From: Streptomyces sp. CB00316
Lineage (GTDB): Bacteria; Actinomycetota; Actinomycetes; Streptomycetales; Streptomycetaceae
Length of the DNA stretch: 64,000 bases
Direction of reading: 5' to 3'
Assembly: GCF_001905595.1 (NCBI RefSeq)
Contig: NZ_LIXI01000003.1
Span: 62,001 to 126,000 of the forward strand
The notes below the pieces were generated by a model, which was given only the letters and a program-made list of their open reading frames with translations, did not search any database and was not told the DNA's origin. Below are positions 34,331-43,700 of this stretch, piece by piece. How positions within the stretch are numbered: position 1 is the first letter of the stretch; each line of letters begins with the position of its first letter. The translations under genes and the position numbers were made by a program.

Positions 34331-35347
34331 ATGGCGAGCATCAAAGATGTCGCGGCCCAGGCGGGGGTCTCCGTCGCCACGGTCTCGCGGGTGCTGAACA
34401 GCCATCCGTCCGTCAGCGAAGAGGCGCGCACCCGCGTCCTCGCCGCCGTCGACGTCCTCGGCTACCGACCCAACGCCGTGGCCCGCTCGCTGCGCACCGC
34501 GCAGACCCGCACCCTCGGCCTGGTCATCAGTGACGTACTCAATCCGTACTTCACCGAGCTGGCCCGCTTCGTCGAGGAGGAGGCCCGCGCGCTCGGCTAC
34601 AGCGTCATCATCGGCAACGCCGACGAGCGGCCCGACCTCCAGGACCACCACATCCGCACGCTCATCGACCGAAGGATCGACGGGCTGCTCGTCTCGCCCG
34701 CCGACGGCGGCTCCCCGCTGATGCGGGAGGTCGCGCTGAGCGGTACGCCGATGGTCTTCGTGGACCGCTGGATCCCCGGCATCGACGTGCCCGTCGTCCG
34801 GGCCGACGGTACGGGTGCGGTCAAGGACCTGGTGGCGCACCTGTACGGCCTCGGCCACCGCAGGCTCGCGATCATCGCCGGGCCCGCGGCCACCACCACC
34901 GGCAACGAGCGCGTCGAGGCCTTCCGGGACGCGATGCGTGAGCTCGGCCTCGCGCTCCCCGACGCCTACATCGGGCAGGGTGACTTCCAGGCCGCCAGCG
35001 GACGGCGGGCCACCGAGGGGTTCCTCGCCCTGGACGAGCCGCCCGAGGTCGTGTTCGCCGCCGACAACCTGATGGCGCTCGGCGCGCTGGACGCGATCCG
35101 GGCCCGGGGACTGCGGGTTCCCGACGACATCGCGCTCGCCGCCTTCGACGACATCCCGTGGTTCGTCCACACGGCCCCGCCGATCACCGCCATCGCCCAG
35201 CCGACCGCGGACCTGGCCCGCGCCGCCGTACGCGCGCTGGCCGACCTGATCGAAGGACGGACCCCGCAGTCCGTCACCCTGCCCGCCCGTCTCGTCGTAC
35301 GCCGCTCGTGCGGACAGGACGCGACCGACCAGAGGAGCGACCGGTGA
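34331..35347 (+). CDS. LacI-family transcriptional repressor of the ribose operon
   Basis: A 338-aa protein with an N-terminal LacI helix-turn-helix and hinge (IKDVAAQAGVSVATVSRVL, then YRPNAVARSLRTAQT). The ligand domain contains LGLVISDVLNPYFTEL, DGLLVSPADGG and AFDDIPWFVHTAPPIT. The ATG at 34331 follows AAGGAGGTG. Its stop overlaps the RbsA start (GTGA). Co-transcription with ribose transport and kinase genes makes it an RbsR-type repressor responding to ribose or a ribose derivative. Confidence 0.93.
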   Translation: MASIKDVAAQAGVSVATVSRVLNSHPSVSEEARTRVLAAVDVLGYRPNAVARSLRTAQTRTLGLVISDVLNPYFTELARFVEEEARALGYSVIIGNADERPDLQDHHIRTLIDRRIDGLLVSPADGGSPLMREVALSGTPMVFVDRWIPGIDVPVVRADGTGAVKDLVAHLYGLGHRRLAIIAGPAATTTGNERVEAFRDAMRELGLALPDAYIGQGDFQAASGRRATEGFLALDEPPEVVFAADNLMALGALDAIRARGLRVPDDIALAAFDDIPWFVHTAPPITAIAQPTADLARAAVRALADLIEGRTPQSVTLPARLVVRRSCGQDATDQRSDR

Positions 35348-36942
35348 CCGCACCGGAGAAACAACTGGTGCAATCCTCCGACGAGTTGCTGCGCATCGAG
35401 GGTCTGCGCAAGACCTTCCCCGGCGTCGTGGCTCTCGACAACGTCGACTTCGACCTACGCAGAGGCGAGGTCCATGTCCTGCTCGGCGAGAACGGAGCCG
35501 GGAAGAGCACCCTCATCAAGATGCTCTCCGGCGCCTACCGTCCCGACCACGGGCGGATCCTCGCCGAGGGCCGTGAGGTGCGCATCAACGACGCGCAGGA
35601 CGCCGAGGGGCTCGGCATCGCCACCATCTACCAGGAGTTCAACCTGGTACCCGATCTGACGGTGGCCGAGAACATCTTCCTCGGCCGTCAGCCGCGCCGC
35701 TTCGGTCTCATCGACCACCGGCGTATGCGGGCGGACGCGGAGAAGCTGCTGCGCCGCGTCGGCGTCGACGTGCGCCCGGATGCCAAGGTCCGCGAACTGG
35801 GCATCGCCCGGCTCCAGATGGTCGAGATCGCCAAAGCGCTCAGCCTCGACGCACGCGTTCTGATCATGGACGAGCCGACCGCCGTGCTGACCTCCGAGGA
35901 GGTCGACAAACTCTTCGCGATCGTCCGGCAGTTGCGCACGGACGGCGTCGGGATCGTCTTCATCACCCACCACTTGGAGGAGATCGCCGCGCTCGGTGAC
36001 CGCGTCACCGTTCTCCGCGACGGCCGCAGCGTCGACCAGGTGCCCGCCTCGACACCCGAGGACGAGCTCGTCCGGCTCATGGTCGGCCGCAGCATCGAGC
36101 AGCAGTATCCGCGCGAACGCCCCGACACGGGCGAGGTGTTGCTGTCCGTCCAGGGACTCACCCGGGGCGGGGTCTTCCATGACATCAGTTTCGACGTGCA
36201 CGCCGGTGAGGTCGTCGGTCTCGCCGGACTCGTCGGTGCCGGTCGTACGGAGGTGGCGCGCGCGGTCTTCGGCGCGGACCCGTACGACGCGGGCACCGTC
36301 GACGTACGCGGCGAACGTCTCACCCGGCACGACGTGCCGGCCGCGATGGGCGCCGGGATAGGCCTCGTACCGGAGGACCGCAAGGGCCAGGGCCTCGTCC
36401 TGGACGCCTCCGTGCAGGAGAACCTCGGCCTGGTCACCCTGCGTTCCGCGACCCGCTCCGGGCTCGTGGACCTGAAGGGGCAGCGTACGGCGGCTGCCCG
36501 CATCGCTCAGCAGCTCGGCGTCCGCATGTCCGGCCTCGGCCAGCACGTTCGCACCCTCTCCGGCGGCAACCAGCAGAAGGTCGTCATCGGCAAGTGGCTG
36601 CTGGCCGACACCCGGGTGCTCATCCTCGATGAACCCACCCGGGGGATCGACGTCGGCGCCAAGGTCGAGATCTATCAGCTCATCAACGAGCTCACCGCAT
36701 CCGGCCACGCCGTCCTGATGATCTCCAGCGACCTGCCCGAGGTCCTCGGCATGAGCGACCGGGTGCTGGTCATGGCCCAGGGCCGGATCGCCGGCGAACT
36801 CCCCGCCGCCGAGGCCACCCAGGACGCCGTCATGGCCCTCGCGGTCTCCGCCGTCGTGACGCACGAACCCCACGAACCCCACGCATCGAAGAATCACCCC
36901 GCACCGAAGAAGGAAGAAGAGGAGGGCCCCCGTGGCCACTGA
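35344..36942 (+). CDS. rbsA: ribose ABC transporter ATP-binding protein
   Basis: A 532-aa double ABC ATPase. The first domain has Walker A GENGAGKST and VLIMDEPTAVLT. The second has the relaxed Walker A GLVGAGRTE, signature LSGGNQQKVVIGKWL and LILDEPTRGID. A charged C-terminal tail of about 30 residues (HEPHEPHASKNH, then PAPKKEEEEGP) is not part of the usual fold. It overlaps LacI by 4 nt and the next gene by 11 nt, so translation is coupled. Grouping with rbsK and rbsD supports ribose as substrate. Confidence 0.94.
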   Translation: MTAPEKQLVQSSDELLRIEGLRKTFPGVVALDNVDFDLRRGEVHVLLGENGAGKSTLIKMLSGAYRPDHGRILAEGREVRINDAQDAEGLGIATIYQEFNLVPDLTVAENIFLGRQPRRFGLIDHRRMRADAEKLLRRVGVDVRPDAKVRELGIARLQMVEIAKALSLDARVLIMDEPTAVLTSEEVDKLFAIVRQLRTDGVGIVFITHHLEEIAALGDRVTVLRDGRSVDQVPASTPEDELVRLMVGRSIEQQYPRERPDTGEVLLSVQGLTRGGVFHDISFDVHAGEVVGLAGLVGAGRTEVARAVFGADPYDAGTVDVRGERLTRHDVPAAMGAGIGLVPEDRKGQGLVLDASVQENLGLVTLRSATRSGLVDLKGQRTAAARIAQQLGVRMSGLGQHVRTLSGGNQQKVVIGKWLLADTRVLILDEPTRGIDVGAKVEIYQLINELTASGHAVLMISSDLPEVLGMSDRVLVMAQGRIAGELPAAEATQDAVMALAVSAVVTHEPHEPHASKNHPAPKKEEEEGPRGH

Positions 36943-38887
36943 GACACTCAAGAGTGACACGGGCGCGGGTGGCACCTCCGTGATACGCCGCGTCCTGCTC
37001 GACAACGGCGCCCTCAGCGCCCTGGTCGTCCTGGTGGTGGCGATGTCGCTGCTCTCCGGCGACTTCCTGACCACCCAGAACCTGCTGAACGTCGGCGTGC
37101 AGGCGGCCGTCACCGCGATCCTCGCGTTCGGCGTCACCTTCGTCATCGTCTCGGCGGGCATCGACCTGTCCGTCGGTTCGGTGGCGGCCCTGTCGGCGAC
37201 GGTCCTGGCCTGGTCGGCGACGTCCGCCGGCGTCCCGGTCGTCCTCGCGGTCGTGCTCGCGATCGTCACGGGCATCGCCTGCGGCTTCGTGAACGGCGCC
37301 CTCATCTCGTACGGCAAACTCCCGCCGTTCATCGCGACGCTGGCCATGCTGTCGATCGCTCGCGGGCTATCGCTCGTCATCTCGCAAGGCAGCCCGATCG
37401 CCTTCCCCGACTCCGTGTCCCGGCTCGGCGACACGCTCGGCGGCTGGCTCCCCGTACCGGTCCTCGTGATGATCGCGATGGGCCTGATCACCGCGCTCAT
37501 CCTCGGCCGTACCTTCATCGGCCGCTCGATGTACGCGATCGGCGGCAACGAGGAGGCGGCCCGGCTCTCGGGTCTCCGCGTCAAGCGTCAGAAGATCGTC
37601 ATCTACGCGCTCTCCGGCCTCTTCGCCGCCGTCGCCGGCATCGTCCTGGCCTCGCGCCTCGTCTCCGCCCAGCCGCAGGCCGCCCAGGGGTACGAACTCG
37701 ACGCCATCGCCGCGGTCGTCATCGGCGGCGCCAGCCTGGCCGGCGGCGTCGGCAAGGCGTCCGGCACCCTGATCGGCGCGCTGATCCTCGCCGTCCTCCG
37801 CAACGGCCTCAACCTCCTCTCGGTCTCCGCGTTCTGGCAGCAGGTCGTCATCGGCGTCGTCATCGCGCTCGCCGTCCTGCTCGACACCCTGCGCCGCAAG
37901 GCCGGTTCAGGCGCGGTCTCCTCGGCCGGAACGGCCCCTGGCGCACCGGGCTCCGGGCGCAGGGGAGCGCTCAGGTTCGCCGGAGCGGCCCTCGCCGTGG
38001 CGGTGGTCGTCGGCGGGGTGTCCTACTTCAACTCCGGTTCGTCCGGGGGTGCGACGAAGGTCGGGATGTCCCTCTCGACGCTCAACAACCCCTTCTTCGT
38101 GCAGATGAAGGACGGCGCACAGGCCGAGGCCGAGAAGGCGGGCATCGACCTCACCGTCACCGACGCCCAGAACGACGCCTCCCAGCAGGCCAACCAGCTC
38201 CAGAACTTCACTAGTTCGGGAGTCTCGTCCATCATCGTCAACCCGGTGGACTCGGACGCCGTCGGCCCGGGTGTCCGCAGCGCCAACAAGGCCGACATCC
38301 CGGTGATCGCCGCCGACCGCGGCGTGAACAAGGCCGACGCCGCCACCCTCGTCGCCTCCGACAACGTGGCGGGCGGCAAACTCGCCGCCGACGCGCTCGC
38401 CGACAAGCTCGGCGGCAAGGGCAGCATCGTCATCCTCCAGGGCACAGCCGGCACTTCTGCCAGCCGCGAGCGTGGAGCGGGCTTCACCGAGGGGCTCAAG
38501 GCGTACCCGGACATCAAGGTGGTCGCCAAGCAGCCCGCGGACTTCGACCGCACCAAGGGCCTGGACGTCATGACCAACCTGGTCCAGTCCCACCCGGGCA
38601 TCACCGGCGTCTTCGCGGAGAACGACGAGATGGCGCTCGGCGCGGTCAAGGCGCTCGGCAGCAGGGCCGGCACGTCCGTGTCGGTCGTCGGCTTCGACGG
38701 CACCCCGGACGGCCTGAAGGCGGTCGAGGCCGGGACGCTGTACGCGTCGGTGGCCCAGCAGCCCAGCGAGCTGGGCAGGATCGCGGTCCAGAACGCCGTC
38801 AAGGCGGCGAAGGGCGAGCAGGTCGAGAAGACGGTGAAGGTGCCGGTCAAGGTGGTCACCCGCGAGAACGTCGCCGACTTCTCCTGA
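36932..38887 (+). CDS. fused ribose ABC permease and substrate-binding protein (RbsC-RbsB)
   Basis: A 651-aa fusion. Residues 1-325 are an RbsC-type permease (GVTFVIVSAGIDLSVGSVAA, YGKLPPFIATLAML, NEEAARLSGLRV, ELDAIAAVVIGGASLAGG). After a Gly/Ala/Pro linker comes one more membrane segment (about 345-368, GALRFAGAALAVAVVVGGV), and residues 373-651 are an RbsB-type receptor (VGMSLSTLNNPFFVQM, IIVNPVDSDAVGP, NDEMALGAVKALG). The extra membrane helix places the receptor outside the cell, replacing its usual lipid anchor. The frame is open throughout, so the fusion is real unless assembly removed a boundary. GTG 36932 lies within the rbsA end. Confidence 0.92.
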   Translation: MATETLKSDTGAGGTSVIRRVLLDNGALSALVVLVVAMSLLSGDFLTTQNLLNVGVQAAVTAILAFGVTFVIVSAGIDLSVGSVAALSATVLAWSATSAGVPVVLAVVLAIVTGIACGFVNGALISYGKLPPFIATLAMLSIARGLSLVISQGSPIAFPDSVSRLGDTLGGWLPVPVLVMIAMGLITALILGRTFIGRSMYAIGGNEEAARLSGLRVKRQKIVIYALSGLFAAVAGIVLASRLVSAQPQAAQGYELDAIAAVVIGGASLAGGVGKASGTLIGALILAVLRNGLNLLSVSAFWQQVVIGVVIALAVLLDTLRRKAGSGAVSSAGTAPGAPGSGRRGALRFAGAALAVAVVVGGVSYFNSGSSGGATKVGMSLSTLNNPFFVQMKDGAQAEAEKAGIDLTVTDAQNDASQQANQLQNFTSSGVSSIIVNPVDSDAVGPGVRSANKADIPVIAADRGVNKADAATLVASDNVAGGKLAADALADKLGGKGSIVILQGTAGTSASRERGAGFTEGLKAYPDIKVVAKQPADFDRTKGLDVMTNLVQSHPGITGVFAENDEMALGAVKALGSRAGTSVSVVGFDGTPDGLKAVEAGTLYASVAQQPSELGRIAVQNAVKAAKGEQVEKTVKVPVKVVTRENVADFS

Positions 38888-38934
38888 CCCCGCCCTGTAG
38901 CCCCGACCGACCGACGAAAGCAGGAAGCAGAGAC

Positions 38935-39861
38935 ATGCCCGACAACGCCCCCGGCGACGACCGTTACGACCTCCTGGTCGTCGGCTCGGCCAACGCCGAC
39001 CTGGTGATCGGCGTCGAACGCCGCCCCGCCCCCGGTGAGACGGTGCTCGGCTCCGACCTGGCCGTTCACCCGGGCGGTAAGGGCGCCAACCAGGCAGTAG
39101 CCGCAGCCCGGTTGGGAGCCCGTACGGCGCTGCTCGCCCGGGTCGGCGACGACGACCACGGGCGGCTGTTGCTGGAGAGTCAGCGCGTGGCGGGCGTGGA
39201 TACCGACGGCGTCCTGGTCGGCGGCGCCCCGACCGGCGTCGCGCTCATCACCGTCGACCCCTCGGGCGACAACAGCATCGTGGTGTCCCCGGGCGCCAAC
39301 GGCCGCCTGACCCCCGAGGACGTGACTGCGGCGGCCCCGTTGCTGGCCGCCGCCCGGGTGGTCTCCGTACAGCTGGAGATCCCTCTGGACACGGTCGCGG
39401 AGACGGCGCGCCGCCTGGATCCCGGGTCCCGCCTCGTCCTCAACCCGTCCCCGCCCGCCCCGCTGCCCGACGAGGTGCTGGCCGCCTGCGATCCGCTGGT
39501 GGTCAACGAGCACGAGGCGCGCTACATCCTCGGCGAGACCGCGGGCGGGTCCCCGGACGACTGGGCCCCGGCCCTGCTCGCGCTGGGCCCGCGCTCGGTC
39601 GTCATCACCCTGGGCGCCGCGGGCGCGCTGGTGGCCGACAGCCGCACGGACTCCCTGAACCACCTGGTCAGCCCAAGGGTCGAGGCGGTCGACACGACGG
39701 GGGCCGGGGACGCGTTCACCGCCGCCCTGGCCTGGCGCCTGGGCCGGGGCGACGACCTGCGGGAGGCGGCGGCCTTCGCGGTACGAGTGGGGGCGGCGGC
39801 CGTCACGTCGCGAGGCGCCCAGGCGTCCTTCCCGACGCTGGAGGAGGTCGACGCGCTGTGA
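38935..39861 (+). CDS. rbsK: ribokinase
   Basis: A 308-aa PfkB-family kinase that phosphorylates D-ribose to ribose-5-phosphate. Signatures: VVGSANADLVIGVERRPAPG with the substrate-binding Asn-Asp pair, HPGGKGANQAVAAARLG, LNPSPPAPLP, VVNEHEARYILG, and the catalytic VDTTGAGDAFTAALAW. Its length is normal. It begins 48 nt after the transporter fusion and overlaps rbsD by 4 nt. Confidence 0.96.
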   Translation: MPDNAPGDDRYDLLVVGSANADLVIGVERRPAPGETVLGSDLAVHPGGKGANQAVAAARLGARTALLARVGDDDHGRLLLESQRVAGVDTDGVLVGGAPTGVALITVDPSGDNSIVVSPGANGRLTPEDVTAAAPLLAAARVVSVQLEIPLDTVAETARRLDPGSRLVLNPSPPAPLPDEVLAACDPLVVNEHEARYILGETAGGSPDDWAPALLALGPRSVVITLGAAGALVADSRTDSLNHLVSPRVEAVDTTGAGDAFTAALAWRLGRGDDLREAAAFAVRVGAAAVTSRGAQASFPTLEEVDAL

Positions 39862-40247
39862 AGAAGTCCGGCATCCTCAACCGCCACCTGGCCGGAGCCA
39901 TCGCCGAACTCGGCCACGGCGAAACCGTGTTGATCTGCGACGCGGGCATGCCGATCCCGCCGGGCCCCCGCGTGGTCGACCTCGCCTTCCGCGCCGGAAC
40001 CCCGTCGTTCGCCGAGGTCCTGGACGGCCTGCTCGACGAGCTGGTGGTGGAGGGAGCGACGGCGGCCCTGGAGGTACGCGACGCCAACCCGGAGGCCACC
40101 CGCCTCCTGGACGACCGCTTCCCCGACCTGGAACTGATCCCGCACGGCGACCTGAAGGCCCGCACGGAGTCGGCCCGCCTGGTCGTACGGACGGGGGAGG
40201 CCCGGCCGTACGCGAACGTGCTGCTGCGGTGCGGGGTGTTCTTCTGA
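39858..40247 (+). CDS. rbsD: D-ribose pyranase
   Basis: A 129-aa RbsD protein, which interconverts pyranose and furanose forms of ribose so that the kinase can use it. It shows the start MKKSGILNRHLAGAIAELGH with the conserved His, CDAGMPIPPGPRVVDLAF, and the C-terminal RTGEARPYANVLLRCGVFF. GTG 39858 overlaps the end of rbsK. It is the last gene of the ribose operon and is followed by a hairpin. Confidence 0.96.
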   Translation: MKKSGILNRHLAGAIAELGHGETVLICDAGMPIPPGPRVVDLAFRAGTPSFAEVLDGLLDELVVEGATAALEVRDANPEATRLLDDRFPDLELIPHGDLKARTESARLVVRTGEARPYANVLLRCGVFF

Positions 40248-40264
40248 GCGGTTGACCGGCGGTG

Positions 40265-40310
40265 GCGTGGGCGGGGCTGCGCCTCGGCGGTGGTGCGGCT
40301 CCGCCCACGC
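40265..40310 (+). terminator. hairpin after the ribose operon
   Basis: GCGTGGGCGGGGC (40265-40277) pairs with GCTCCGCCCACGC (40298-40310), 13 bp with one G-U pair and a 20-nt loop, starting 18 nt after the rbsD stop. There is no T-run. It is a plausible end point for the ribose operon transcript. Confidence 0.5.
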
Positions 40311-40368
40311 GACGGGCGGACAGCACCGTCGCGGATGGACTCCACCCCGGTGTGCTAGGCATGACGGC

Positions 40369-40776
40369 ATGCACTCTCCCGTCCCTCTGCCCCACGTGGA
40401 CCTCACCGATGCGCAGTGGCAACTCCTGGATGAATTGGTCACCGCCGGTCTGACCGACCCGTCCCACAGCATCGACAGCGCTGAAACCGCAGCAGCACGA
40501 GGCATCGACCTGCAACTGTTCGCTGCTGATGCCGCCCTCCTCGCCTGGCTGAAACTCACGGAACGGAGCGGCGATCAGTGGGGGGTGACCGATCTGGGGG
40601 CGGCCCTTCACTATCGGCGTCTGTACGAGTCGTCTGAGCTCCGGCTGAGCGAGGTGGCCCGGTTCGCGGCAGCCAACGAAGCGTCAGCACCGCAGTTCAC
40701 ACGGGCAGTACGTCGACTCGCGCAGGGCTCGATCTCGTTCGATGAGGCCCTTCGCGGGGCGCAGCGCACAACGTGA
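40369..40776 (+). CDS. hypothetical protein
   Basis: A 135-aa protein I do not recognise. It looks soluble and mostly helical, with acidic and Ala/Leu-rich stretches (DLTDAQWQLLDELVTAGLTD, FAADAALLAWLKLTERSG). The segment AWLKLTERSGDQWGVTDLG resembles a small winged-helix domain, but no firm family can be named. ATG 40369 is the most natural start. It sits at the border between the ribose operon and the restriction-modification gene and faces that gene's 3' end, 15 bp away. Confidence 0.5.
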   Translation: MHSPVPLPHVDLTDAQWQLLDELVTAGLTDPSHSIDSAETAAARGIDLQLFAADAALLAWLKLTERSGDQWGVTDLGAALHYRRLYESSELRLSEVARFAAANEASAPQFTRAVRRLAQGSISFDEALRGAQRTT

Positions 40777-40791
40777 GGGCCGGCGCCGGGG

Positions 40792-43700
40792 TCACGTTTC
40801 CTCCGAGTCGGTGAAGAGCGTGCCGACCGGGCGATGGCGAGGCTTGCGGTCGACTTCCCTCGCGAAGATGACACCGGCCGTGATCAGTTCCTCACGCGTG
40901 GAAACGGGCCCCGCCAGAATGTCGGTGAGGAGATCGCCCTGGGCCGGGGCCAGGTCCGTGATGCGGCGCAGTACGGAGAGCAGCTCCACCAGCTCCTTCG
41001 TCCACTCGGTCGGCCAACTCTCCACATGGAGATCGTCCAAGGGGCTTGTCCTCTTGCTGGTCGGTTTCGCCTTTCGGTATCCGAACCACTTGTTGACGAC
41101 CTTCATCCCGCCGACGTGGTACGACCAGACGGCTGGCGGTATGGGAGCGAAGGAGCCCTCGCCCAGACGTAACGTCTGAGTCTCCGCCTCGTACCGCACG
41201 TGGTCAGGGACGTCGCGGCCGATGTTGGACAGGTAGCGGACCTGTCGCTCGTCGCCCGAGGAGAACCGGACTTCGCCAAGGGGACGCCCGGCCGTCGGAT
41301 CGCTGAATCGTTGCCCGTAGGTCGAGGCCCACAGGATTTCGGTGCCCAGCGCCGTCGCTCTGTGCCACAGATCAGGGTCCCGGGTCAGCGGCAGGTGCAC
41401 GCCGGGTGTGAGCAGCTCCTCCGCGAAGCGTTCGGTGAAGCCGCTGTGTCCGGTGACGCCCGCAATGTACGCGGCCAGGTCCGCCGCCCCCACCGGTCCC
41501 GCACCCATGACGCGCGTGAGGTGAGCCAACAGGCCCGGGGCGACGTTGGGTGAGCCGTCGGGGTGCAGGAGCGGCATGACACGGCCGCCTCGGCCGTTGA
41601 AGTGGTGCGTATCCGGCAGGAGGTGGGTGGCCACGACCGCCGGGCCGGAGTCGATCTCGTGCGAGGACTGCTGGTTGAGGAAGAGCTGGTGGCCTGATTG
41701 CGCTGATGCCCAGAGACTTGGCCGCGGGTAGTCGAGTACGCGGTTGTCCGAGATCAGCCACTGCCGGTCGAAGCTGCGGAGGGAGATGCGTACAAGCTCC
41801 GGACGGGTGTCCGCCTCGTCGTTCACCGTGCCGGAGCGGGTGGGCACCCCGGGCAGCGGTTCTGTCCTGCTGGTCAGGGTGCGGTCGCAGGTCTCCTTGA
41901 ACAGCACCGACTTGGTCGCCGGGTCCGACTCACGCACCAGCCTCGCCCAGCGCCGTCGCAGAGTCTCCGCCGACGGATTGCTGGACCAGGATCGGTTCGC
42001 GGTTATCCCCAGGGTATTCCAGGGCAGAAGTTCGCTCAGCGCGGGGAAGTCCTGCCAGCCCGAGCGGGTCGATGGTGTGAACGGATCCACTCCTTCTGAA
42101 TGGGTCTCCCTCCACCCCTCGTCGTCCAGCCGGATGCCGCGCAACTGCCGGAACTTCTCGTCGCGGCTACCTGCGACGGCGCGATAGTGCACGCGGGCCC
42201 GACGGTCGCCTCCCTCCACCGCCTCCCCGGCCCTCCGTACGAAGATGCAGATCGCGAGCGGCTGGGCGACGCCCGGGAACACGCGCGTGGCGACCTCGGC
42301 GCGGTGCCCTTCGGGGGAAAGGTTGATGATCCAGCCTTCGTCACACGTCCGCCGCAGGTAGCTCCGCATTCCCCGGCCGCCCGGTCCTGTGGCCCACCCG
42401 GAGGGGCTGATGAAGCAGACGACGCCATGCCGGTCGTTCTGGTGGGCGTCGAAGACCTTCCAGGTCGCCCACCGCCAGAAGTAGACGTACATGTTCTTGA
42501 GTACGTGCTCATAGCGGCCGTTGCCCGGCAGCCGGAAACCGTCCAGAAGCGGGGGTTCCTGACCCCCTCCGCGCTTCTCCACCCACCCTCCGCGGTTCTC
42601 GGCCTTGTCGTCGTACGGGGGATTGCCGATGACCACGTTCACCGGGGTGCTGGCCTTGATCCGGTTCGCCCGGCGCCGTGAGGCGGACAGTGCGTCGTAG
42701 GACAGGTGCTCCTCCTCGACGAACGGATTGTCGAGGGTGTCCGTGACGAAGAGACTGAGCCCACCGTCGGGCAGCGCCGAGCCGTGACGCTTCAGCAGGT
42801 CCGACGTCCTCAGCTCGGCGACGGCAAAGGGGCCCATCTGCAGCTCGAAGCCGTAGAGGCGTGAGGCGAGACGGGAGATCGCGTCGGAGGCCATGGCGGG
42901 GCCCGAACGGTCGGAGGCCTGCTCCGCCACCCGGTCGATGATGGTGTGCAGGTACGTGCCCGTGCCCATCGCCGGATCGACGATGCGTACGTCCTCCTCG
43001 CCGAATCCGGCCCGCTGGTCCAGGCGCGTGCACAGCACGTCCTCGGTGAGGCGCACCATGTCCTCCACGACCTGGTACGGGGTGTAGTACGAGCCGCTCT
43101 TCTGCCGCAGATCCGGGTCGTACACGGTGAGGAAGTGTTCGTACAGATGCAGATACGCATCCCGGTTTCCGGTTCTGATCGCCGGCCAGTTCACCTTGGC
43201 GATCGTGCGTTGCAGCAGGTCGAGCGTAACGCTGAAGCGTTCGTTGACGTTGTCGGTGAGCAGCTGCAGCGCCCGGCCCATGAGCGCGTGATCCGCATTG
43301 AGGCTCCGGCCGACGTCGTGCAGGCCGACCCCTTCGAGGAGGATGTCCTCCGACCGGGCGAGCAGCAGGGCGAAGGTGACCGCCTGCGCGTAGCCGTCGG
43401 CGAAGGTCGCGTCGTCGGCGGTGGGGAAGAGGAGTCGCCGCCACTCGTTCTTGAGGCCGGTGAACGGCCTGGCGCGCAGGTCGTCGTCGGGGTCCGACGA
43501 CTTGGCCTCAGCGGCGAGTTGTTCCAGGACGGCTGATCGCAGGAGTCGGCAGAGCGGGGCGAGATGCTGGACCAACCGGGAGACGTTGGAGATGTGGGGC
43601 GGCTTCCAGTGGAGAAACACCTTCAGCAGAGCGTCGAAGGCGGCAGGATCAGCGGGCGCCAGTTTCTCTCCCGCGCTCCCGAGAGTGCCCTTGAAGTGAA

